A DNA stretch of 64,000 nt, taken from contig NZ_QLLT01000012.1 of assembly GCF_003259315.1 (NCBI RefSeq), positions 1 to 64,000 on the forward strand, given 5' to 3'. Both the position numbers and the translations under genes were made by a program. Positions 33,741-40,006 of this stretch are shown piece by piece (the first letter of the stretch is position 1; every line of letters starts with the position of its first letter). Source of the DNA: Kitasatospora sp. SolWspMP-SS2h (lineage in GTDB: Bacteria > Actinomycetota > Actinomycetes > Streptomycetales > Streptomycetaceae). The notes below the pieces were generated by a model. That model was not told where the DNA came from. It made no database searches and was given only the letters and a program-made list of their open reading frames with translations.

Positions 33741-34206
33741 GCGGGACTCCACGTTCTCTCGGGTGCCGCGGGCACCGAGCCGGACCGGTCGTGCCGGATC
33801 GGTCGTGCCGTGCGGGTCTGGTGCGGCCGCGGCTGCGGCGCGCCGAGCGGGCGGCCGCTGCGGGCCGCCCGGTGCCACTGATGGTAGGCGACCCCGGCGA
33901 CCTGCCAGAACGCGGGCCCGCGCGGCGCCGGTGATCGTTCGGGAGAGGTCGGTGAACGTCCGGTGACCGGGACGGACCGCCGGTCGAACACTTCTGCCGG
34001 TGGTCCCCTCCTCCCGCCCCGGGGTGTGCGTCGCGGCCCCGCGACGGGTGGGGCATGCGGCAGACTTGGGCCCCGACGCCGTCGCCCGGACCGGCCGGTC
34101 CGGGCCGACGCGCGTGCAGCCGACCCCAAGGACCGGGGCGGGCAGCCGCGGACCGCACGGCCCGGGCGGCGGCCCCGGTCCACGTGCCGAAAGGGGCATT
34201 GTGCCC
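33741..34206. other. Divergent intergenic region
   Basis: About 466 bases between the divergent nucleotidyltransferase and idi genes, presumably with both promoters. It contains a tandem pair of a roughly 14-base CGGTCGTGCCG element near 33785-33812. Long frames here look like shadows; no further gene is supported. Confidence 0.4.
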
Positions 34207-34812
34207 ATGAGCCCTGCCGTCAGCCCGACCGAGCCCCTCTCGCCGGAACTGGCCCCCCCGCCCTCGGCCGCGCCCGGCGAGATCCTGCTGGAACTGGTCG
34301 ACGACGACGGCGCGACCATCGGGACCGGCGAGAAGCTCTGGGCGCACCAGCAGCCGGGCCGGCTGCACCGGGCGTTCTCGGTCTTCCTCTTCGACCGCCA
34401 GGGCCGGCTGCTGCTCCAGCGCCGGGCCCTCGGCAAGTACCACTCCCCCGGCGTCTGGTCGAACACCTGCTGCGGCCACCCCTACCCGGGCGAGCAGCCC
34501 TTCACCGCCGCCGCCCGCCGCACCGCGGAGGAGCTGGGCGCCGCGCCGGCCCTGCTCTGCGAGGCGGGCACCGTCCGCTACGACCTGCCCGACGAGGCGT
34601 CCGGGCTGATCGAGCGGGAGTGGAACCACCTGTTCGTCGGGCTGGTCACCGCCGAGCTGGAGCCGGACCCGGAGGAGATCGAGGACACCCGGTTCGTGAC
34701 CGCGGCGGAGCTGCGCGAGCTGCGGGCCGGGAAGCCGTTCTCGGTGTGGTTCGAGACGGTCTTCGAGGCCGCGCTGCCGGGCATCCGGGAGATCGCCGGG
34801 CACGACTGGTAG
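34207..34812 (+). CDS. idi: Isopentenyl-diphosphate delta-isomerase (type I, Nudix)
   Basis: A 201-residue cytosolic Nudix-fold isomerase that interconverts IPP and DMAPP. The catalytic Cys lies in SNTCCGHP and the catalytic Glu in REWNHLF; the Nudix-like helix AAARRTAEELGA is between them. Start: the ATG at 34207 has AAGGGG about ten bases upstream, and a GTG two codons earlier (34201) is equally possible. The N-terminal 30 residues are Pro-rich. It lies near the hopanoid operon, consistent with isoprenoid supply, but is transcribed separately. Confidence 0.9.
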   Translation: MSPAVSPTEPLSPELAPPPSAAPGEILLELVDDDGATIGTGEKLWAHQQPGRLHRAFSVFLFDRQGRLLLQRRALGKYHSPGVWSNTCCGHPYPGEQPFTAAARRTAEELGAAPALLCEAGTVRYDLPDEASGLIEREWNHLFVGLVTAELEPDPEEIEDTRFVTAAELRELRAGKPFSVWFETVFEAALPGIREIAGHDW

Positions 34813-34825
34813 GAGCGGCCCTCCC

Positions 34826-34865
34826 GGTCCGGTCCGGTCCGGTCCCGTTCCGTCCGGTCCGGTCC
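34826..34865 (+). repeat. GGTCC pentanucleotide repeat
   Basis: Four perfect GGTCC units at 34826-34845, two degenerate units, then two more perfect units to 34865. It lies between the stops of convergent idi and the RsbW-like gene. Confidence 0.7.
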
Positions 34866-34875
34866 GGCGGTCGTC

Positions 34876-35418
34876 TCAGTTGTCGTCCTCGTCGGGGTCG
34901 GCCTCCGGGCCCGCCCCGGCGGCGGGCAGCGGCAGGCTGGCCCAGATCACCTTGCCGCCGTCCTCGGTGCGCTCCACGTCGCACGCGCCGCCCGCCTGCA
35001 GGGTGATGCTCTTGACCAGCAGCAGCCCGCGCCCGCCCGGCCGGGCCGGGTCGTTCTCCTGCGCCCGGGGGCGGTACGGGTGGCCGTCCACCACCGAGAT
35101 CCGCACCCGGTCCGCGCCGATGACCAGCTCGCACACCACCTCGGGCGAGAGCACCGCCGCGTGCGTGACGGCGTTGGAGACCAGCTCGGAGACGATCAGC
35201 AGCAGGTCGTCCACCAGCTCCTGGTAGCGCTCCCCCGCCATCCCCTGGGCCAGCAGCCGGTCGCGCACCGCGTGCCGGGTGCGCGGCACCGACGCCTCGT
35301 GGGAGACCGCCGAGAAGCGCCACACCCCGGTCTCCGGGCCGGGCGCGGGCCGGGGGCCGGGGGCGCGGCCCGGCCACCAGCTCGCGGCGTCGGGGACCGC
35401 CTTGTCCGTCTGTTCCAC
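34876..35418 (-). CDS. RsbW-like ATP-binding (HATPase) regulatory protein
   Basis: A 180-residue protein with a single histidine-kinase-like ATPase domain, typical of anti-sigma-factor kinases that streptomycetes carry in dozens. The N-box is SELVSNAVTHA, the G1-type motif region is SVVDGHPYRP, and the later GRGLLLVKSI corresponds to the G2 box. The N-terminal 40 residues are Pro/Gly/Ala-rich. The GTG at 35418 has AAGGG about ten bases upstream. No sigma factor or anti-anti-sigma gene is adjacent, so its partner is unknown. The C-terminus is acidic (EADPDEDDN). Confidence 0.8.
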   Translation of the reverse strand: MEQTDKAVPDAASWWPGRAPGPRPAPGPETGVWRFSAVSHEASVPRTRHAVRDRLLAQGMAGERYQELVDDLLLIVSELVSNAVTHAAVLSPEVVCELVIGADRVRISVVDGHPYRPRAQENDPARPGGRGLLLVKSITLQAGGACDVERTEDGGKVIWASLPLPAAGAGPEADPDEDDN

Positions 35419-35792
35419 TGCTTGCCGCCCTTCACGCGGTGACGGGAGGCTCCCGCGCCGGGGTCCGACCGGCGGCGGCTGTCGGGAATCGGGCGTTCCG
35501 CTCAAGGCTCCCTGGTGCACAGAGGCTAGGAGAGCACTCCCCGGCGACCCGCACCGGGACTGGAACTACGCGTGTCGTGAAGGTTCCCGACCGATTCGGT
35601 ACGCGTTCTGCGTCGTCCTGGCCGGTCCCGTCCCGCCGCGGGCCCACTGTTGCCGCCAGAACGCCCGTCCGAAATCGCCCGCGACCCCGCCCACCAGCGC
35701 AATCACCCGCCGGGCGCCCGCCCCGCCGCCCGGCTTGTCCGGTTCCGCCCCGTTCGCCGCGCGGCGGCCGTCCCGGCCCCCTAAAACGCAGG
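35419..35792. other. Intergenic region without a supported gene
   Basis: About 370 bases upstream of the RsbW-like gene and of the tRNA promoter. Several open frames on both strands overlap each other and none shows a domain or a ribosome binding site. I see no repeat or RNA structure in it. Confidence 0.4.
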
Positions 35793-35821
35793 TGAGAAGC
35801 ACTCCCCGGGCCTGGTAGTGT
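35793..35821 (+). promoter_or_regulatory. Candidate promoter of tRNA-Leu
   Basis: TGAGAA (35793-35798) and TAGTGT (35816-35821) are spaced by 17 bases and lie 52 bases before the tRNA 5' end. This is a moderate match to a vegetative promoter. Confidence 0.4.
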
Positions 35822-35872
35822 TCTCTCTGTCGCCAGGGGGCAGCCGCGAGGAAGCCCCGAGGTGAACACCCG

Positions 35873-35960
35873 GTCCGGGTGGCGGAATGGCAGACGCGCT
35901 AGCTTGAGGTGCTAGTGCCCTTTATCGGGCGTGGGGGTTCAAGTCCCCCCTCGGACACCA
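35873..35960 (+). tRNA. tRNA-Leu (anticodon GAG), CCA encoded
   Basis: An 88-base class II tRNA. The acceptor arm pairs GTCCGGG (35873-35879) with CTCGGAC (35950-35956, one G-T pair), then A and an encoded CCA. The anticodon loop is TTGAGGT on a CTAGC/GCTAG stem, giving GAG for CTC/CTT codons. A long variable arm (TGCCCTTTATCGGGCG) and a T arm GGGGGTTCAAGTCCCCC complete it. CTC is a major leucine codon here, so this tRNA is important. Confidence 0.95.
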
Positions 35961-35962
35961 GC

Positions 35963-35989
35963 GAAGACCCCTGCTCAGCAGGGGTCTTC
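35963..35989 (+). terminator. tRNA terminator hairpin
   Basis: A 12-bp perfect stem (35963-35974 and 35978-35989) with a 3-base loop starts two bases after the tRNA CCA and is followed by a T-run. Confidence 0.85.
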
Positions 35990-36018
35990 TCGCTTTTCCG
36001 GGCGGCGCTTTCCCGGGT

Positions 36019-36070
36019 GGTGACGGCCGGGCCGGCCACCGATCGGTGGGTGGCCGGCCCGGCCGTCACC
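36019..36070. terminator. Perfect 22-bp hairpin
   Basis: Arms 36019-36040 and 36049-36070 are exact reverse complements with an 8-base loop. The right arm includes the stop codon of the 91-residue gene. It closes that minus-strand gene and backs up the tRNA terminator. Confidence 0.85.
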
Positions 36071-36341
36071 AGTCGTCGTCCGTGGTGGGTGCGCCGCCGA
36101 CTTCGAGCCAGAGGTACTCCCGGCCCTGGGACCTGCGGTGTCCGAAGCGGTCGCCCCGGGCGAGGACGGCGAGGACGGCCGTGGTCGACTCGCGGTCGTC
36201 GGTTCCGCGGACGCGGACGGCCACCCGGACCGCGCCGCCCCCGGTCCAGGTCACCGAGGGGCGTTCACCCAGCAACGTGCTTAATTCCGCGGCGAGTTCA
36301 CCGGCTTTCGCCCGTGCCGCCCGCAACTCCTCGTCAGCCAC
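36066..36341 (-). CDS. Small hypothetical protein with a TTA codon (91 aa)
   Basis: A 91-residue soluble protein. An N-terminal helix (LRAARAKAGELAAELSTLLGER) is followed by beta-strand-like segments (SVTWTGGGAVRVAVRVRG) and an acidic end. The start is a GTG at 36341. Codon 20 is TTA (36282-36284), rare in this genome and usually a mark of bldA control. No family recognised. It is the first gene right of the tRNA and could be the edge of the biosynthetic region or an unrelated developmental gene. Confidence 0.65.
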   Translation of the reverse strand: MADEELRAARAKAGELAAELSTLLGERPSVTWTGGGAVRVAVRVRGTDDRESTTAVLAVLARGDRFGHRRSQGREYLWLEVGGAPTTDDDW

Positions 36342-36399
36342 AGACGTGCATCGTAGGGGTTCGGGAGGGGCGCCGGCACCGCACCGGGAGGGTGGCCGT

Positions 36400-37158
36400 T
36401 CACCAGGGGATGGGGCCGCCCTCGGTGAGGAAGGAGCGGTCGGGGAGCTCGTCGGCCGGGGTGGTGGCCAGGCGCAGGACGGCGGCGGCGCCCTCCTCGG
36501 CGGTCCTGGTGCCGGTGTGGTTGTTCATGTCGGTGGCGACGAAGCCCGGGGAGACCGCGTGGACGGTGACGCCGCTGTCGCGGAGGGCGGCCGCGTAGAG
36601 CACGGTGGCCATGTTCAGGCCGGCCTTGGAGACGTTGTAGGGGAGCAGGTCGGGGCGGCCGGGCGCGGTGCCGGGGCCGGTGCGGGCGAAGGTGGCGAGC
36701 GAGCTGGTCAGGTTGACCACCCGGCCGGACGCCTTGCGCAGCAGCGGGAGCAGGGCCTGGGTGACCGCGAACGGGCCGACCAGGTTGGTCTCCAGGACGG
36801 CGCGCAGGTCGTCGACGGTCAGGTCCTCGACCGGGCGCAGGGTGCCGCGCGGGATGCCGGTGATGCCGGCGTTGTTGACCAGCAGGTCGAGCCGGTCGGA
36901 CTCGGCGGCGACCGCCTCGGCGGCGGCCCGGACCGAGTCGTGGTCGGTGACGTCGAGCCGCAGCGGGCGGACGTCGCCGGCGGCGGCCAGTTCGGCGGCC
37001 GTGCGCCGGCCGCGCTCCTCGTCGCGGGCGGCGGCGAACACGGTGTAGCCGCGTTCGGCCAGCTGCCGGGCGATCTCCCGGCCCAGGCCGCGGGTCGCGC
37101 CGGTGACCAGGGCCACCGGCGCGACCGCGCCGCTCGGACCGCCGGGGGCGGTCGTCAC
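36400..37158 (-). CDS. Short-chain dehydrogenase/reductase
   Basis: A 252-residue classical SDR. The NAD(P)-binding TGATRGLG is at about residues 19-26, NNAG at about 95-98, and the catalytic Ser in NLTSSLATF with Tyr-Lys in LLPYNVSKAG. Arg residues after the glycine motif (AAARDEERGRR) suggest NADPH. It overlaps the MFS gene (GTGA), so the two form an operon with the diiron protein. Its substrate is likely a cluster intermediate or resistance-related; unknown. Confidence 0.85.
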   Translation of the reverse strand: MTTAPGGPSGAVAPVALVTGATRGLGREIARQLAERGYTVFAAARDEERGRRTAAELAAAGDVRPLRLDVTDHDSVRAAAEAVAAESDRLDLLVNNAGITGIPRGTLRPVEDLTVDDLRAVLETNLVGPFAVTQALLPLLRKASGRVVNLTSSLATFARTGPGTAPGRPDLLPYNVSKAGLNMATVLYAAALRDSGVTVHAVSPGFVATDMNNHTGTRTAEEGAAAVLRLATTPADELPDRSFLTEGGPIPW

Positions 37159-38618
37159 CGGGCGCCCTCCTTGGTCTTGTCGCCGGCGGGCGCGGCCGGG
37201 GCGGCGGGGGCCGGGGCGGCCGGCGGGGTCAGTTTCAGCCAGATGAAGCTGACCACCAGGGCCAGGGCGACCACCACGGTGCAGAAGATGTAGACGTTGC
37301 GGTAGGAGTCCAGGGTGTGGCCGCCGTCCGCGGTGGCGCTGTTCTGCATGATGACGGCGAGGGCGGCGATGCCGAGGGCGCCGCCGAACTGCCGGGAGGT
37401 GGTGTTGACGCCGCTGCCGACCGCGAACTTGGTCGGCGGGGCGGAGAACGCGGCGGCGCTGGAGGTGCCCATGGTGGTGGCGCCCATGCCGATGCCGACG
37501 ATGAAGCCGGCCGGGAGCCAGAGCGCGAGGAAGGCGGCGTGGCTGGTGAGGCCGAAGATCATCAGGAAGCCGCAGGCCAGGATCGCCACCAGGCCGAGCA
37601 GGGTGACGCCGCGCGGGCCGCCGATCTTCGGGGCGATCTTGCCCATGTTGAGGGCCGCGACGGAGGCGAAGATGGCGCCGGGGGTCATCGCCAGGCCGGC
37701 CTCCATCTCGGAGTACTGCCACAGGTCGGTGATGTAGAGCACGCCGACCAGCAGCCACGGGTACTGGGCCATGCCGTAGAGCAGCGAGACCACGTTGGTG
37801 GCGGCGAAGCCCCCGTTGCGGAACAGCGTCATCTCGACGGCGGGCACCGGGTGGCTGGTGGAGCGCAGCAGCGCCAGGGCGAGGGCGGCCAGGCCGGCCA
37901 CCAGCACCACGACGGTCTTGACGGACAGCCAGCCCCAGGTCACGCCCTCGGTGACGCCGAGGGTGAGGAGGCCGACGCCCACCGCCATCAGCACGGTGCC
38001 CAGCGGGTCGGGCAGTCGGGAGCCCTCCGGGCGGGGGGCCGGGGCGAGCAGGCGCAGCGCCGAGACGGTGAGCAGGATGCCGAAGGGCAGGTTGATGTAG
38101 AACACCGAGCGCCAGCCGAGCTGGTCGACCAGGATGCCGCCGACGGTCGGGCCGACGGCGGCGGCCAGCGCGGAGGCCGCGCTCCACAGGCCGATCGACT
38201 TGACCCGGCCGTCGGCCGGGCCGTCGAGCAGCAGGATGGCGAGCGAGGCGGGGATCATCGCCGCCGCGCCGATGCCCTGGAGCATCCGCATGCCGATCAG
38301 CACCGGGATGTTCGGGGCGAGGGCGCAGAGCAGCGAGGCGACGGTGAAGGCGCCGATGCCGAAGACGAACAGGCGCCGTCGGCCGAGCACGTCGGCGAGC
38401 CGGCCCGCGGGGGCCAGCAGCGCGGCGAACATGACCGCGTACCCGGTGATGACCCAGGAGAGCTGTGTCAGCGACGCGGCCGGGAAGTCGTGGTGGAGCT
38501 TGGGAACGGCCAGGTTGGTGACGGTCGAGTCGAGCATCGCGAGGAAGGTTCCTCCCGACGCCGTCAGGGTCACCAGCCGGTACTCCCGCGCGGTGCGGGT
38601 GGGTGCGGGCGTCGTCAC
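37155..38618 (-). CDS. MFS transporter, DHA2 (14-helix) drug exporter type
   Basis: A 487-residue transporter with about 14 membrane segments. Family motifs: LDSTVTNLAVPKL near the start (motif D1), GRLADVLGRRRLF after the second segment (motif A) and the antiporter motif region GAAAMIPASLA. The C-terminus is Pro/Ala-rich. It is in an operon with an SDR and a diiron oxygenase gene and divergent from the LAL regulator, so it is a candidate for exporting the cluster product or for self-resistance. Confidence 0.85.
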   Translation of the reverse strand: MTTPAPTRTAREYRLVTLTASGGTFLAMLDSTVTNLAVPKLHHDFPAASLTQLSWVITGYAVMFAALLAPAGRLADVLGRRRLFVFGIGAFTVASLLCALAPNIPVLIGMRMLQGIGAAAMIPASLAILLLDGPADGRVKSIGLWSAASALAAAVGPTVGGILVDQLGWRSVFYINLPFGILLTVSALRLLAPAPRPEGSRLPDPLGTVLMAVGVGLLTLGVTEGVTWGWLSVKTVVVLVAGLAALALALLRSTSHPVPAVEMTLFRNGGFAATNVVSLLYGMAQYPWLLVGVLYITDLWQYSEMEAGLAMTPGAIFASVAALNMGKIAPKIGGPRGVTLLGLVAILACGFLMIFGLTSHAAFLALWLPAGFIVGIGMGATTMGTSSAAAFSAPPTKFAVGSGVNTTSRQFGGALGIAALAVIMQNSATADGGHTLDSYRNVYIFCTVVVALALVVSFIWLKLTPPAAPAPAAPAAPAGDKTKEGAR

Positions 38619-38681
38619 TGCTTGGTACTCCTGTGTCGTGGACGCGGGCGGGGCGGTCGGCCCCGGGGAGGTGGCGCGCGG

Positions 38682-39767
38682 TCAGTCCTCTTCGCGCGCA
38701 CCGAGCTTGATGGCCTGTTCGACCTGGAGGATGCGGGCCCGGTCGAGGTCGCCGGCGATCTTCTCGTCCTGTTCCATCAGCGACTCGATGTCGTGGTTCT
38801 CGTAGCCGATGATGCCGATGTCGGCGAAGGTCGCCCGCATCTTGTCGCCGAACAGGCCGATGTCCTTGAGGGTCGGCACGATGCGGGAGAACAGGTGGCT
38901 CTGGAAGGTCTTGAAGTGGACCGAGTTCTTCATGAACTCCATGCACTCGTCGGCGTCGACGTCGAGGTTGCGCCAGACCTCCTCGCCGATGAACCGCTGC
39001 CGCATCAGGTGGCAGGCCTCGGTGCAGAACTCCTCGCGCTCGGCCCGCTCGGCGGAGGTGAGGTGCGGGTAGTAGTCGCGCAGCGCGAGCCGGCCGAAGG
39101 CGACGTGGCGGGCCTCGTCCTGCATGACGTAGGTGTTGAGGGCCTGGGCGAGCGGCTCGGTGGCGGTGTCGCGGATCAGGCCGAAGGCGGCCAGCGCGAG
39201 GCCCTCGATCAGCACCTGCATGCCGAGGTAGGTCATGTCCCAGCGGGAGTCGGAGATGACGTCGTTCAGCAGGGCCTTGAGGCCGGGGTTGATCGGGTAG
39301 GCGAGCTGGAGCTTCTCGCGCAGGTAACGGGAGTAGACCTCGACGTGCCGGGCCTCGTCCATCACCTGGGTCGCCGCGTAGAACTTGGAGTCCAGGTCGG
39401 GCACGGTGTGGACGATCTTCGAGGCGCAGATCAGCGCGCCCTGCTCGCCGTGCAGGAACTGGGAGAACTGCCAGGCCGTCAAGTGGTGGCGCACGGTCCC
39501 GCGTTCGGCCTGGCTGAGCTTGTCCCAGACCCGGGAGCCGTAGATCGCGATGGTCTGCTCGGGGACGCCCATCGGGTCGTTGACGTCGACCTCGATGGAC
39601 CAGTCGAGGCGGTCGGCGGCGTCCCACTGCTTCTGCTTGCCCTTCTCGTACAGGCCGAGCAGGCGGTCACGGCCTTCGTCGTACTCCCAGTCGAAGACCG
39701 TGGTGGCGCCACTGGGGACCTCCCACCTCGTCTGTTCGACCGGGAGTGCGTACATGCGAGTGCTCAC
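38682..39767 (-). CDS. Ferritin-like diiron oxygenase
   Basis: A 361-residue alpha-helical protein with two ferritin-type metal-binding halves: a Glu in LHGEQGALI with DEARHVEVY, and a Glu in VLIEGLALA with DEARHVAFG. This four-carboxylate, two-His set matches non-heme diiron oxygenases such as N-oxygenases and ribonucleotide-reductase-R2-like enzymes. There is no signal or membrane part. The GTG start has GGAGGGG six bases upstream. It could oxygenate an amine or a CH position of the peptide-polyketide product; a general stress or lipid function is the alternative. Confidence 0.78.
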   Translation of the reverse strand: MSTRMYALPVEQTRWEVPSGATTVFDWEYDEGRDRLLGLYEKGKQKQWDAADRLDWSIEVDVNDPMGVPEQTIAIYGSRVWDKLSQAERGTVRHHLTAWQFSQFLHGEQGALICASKIVHTVPDLDSKFYAATQVMDEARHVEVYSRYLREKLQLAYPINPGLKALLNDVISDSRWDMTYLGMQVLIEGLALAAFGLIRDTATEPLAQALNTYVMQDEARHVAFGRLALRDYYPHLTSAERAEREEFCTEACHLMRQRFIGEEVWRNLDVDADECMEFMKNSVHFKTFQSHLFSRIVPTLKDIGLFGDKMRATFADIGIIGYENHDIESLMEQDEKIAGDLDRARILQVEQAIKLGAREED

Positions 39768-40006
39768 GAGTTCCCCTCCAGGGAAAGGCTGGCCGGGCGG
39801 TCACGGCCGCGCTGCCGAGGGCAGCCCGAGTACGCGTCAAGTCTGGATCAACCCTGTGCGGCGGGGCAGTGGGGATTACCCTGGGGTACGGAGTTCCCGG
39901 GTCCGGTGAACCCTGCGGTTCCCTCCCGCGCCGGAGGTGCGGGCCGCCGGAACGGACCGGGAGGCGCTCGATCGACGTGGCCGAGACGACCTACGGGGAG
40001 AGTCGT
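39768..40006. promoter_or_regulatory. Divergent promoter region of diiron gene and LAL gene
   Basis: 239 bases with no gene. ACCCTG occurs at 39850, 39878 and 39910; the middle one is a near palindrome (ACCC-TG-GGGT). The same ACCCTGGG-like core recurs in the SARP promoter region near 61896-61935. No clear -35/-10 pair stands out. Confidence 0.4.

Noticed and set aside
35873..35960. Integrated element attached at tRNA-Leu
   Set aside because: No integrase, excisionase or repeated tRNA end is visible inside the window.
37159..39627. Long minus-strand frame running through the diiron, MFS and SDR genes
   Set aside because: Only its last 252 codons (the SDR) look like protein; the rest is an out-of-frame shadow of the two genes upstream.
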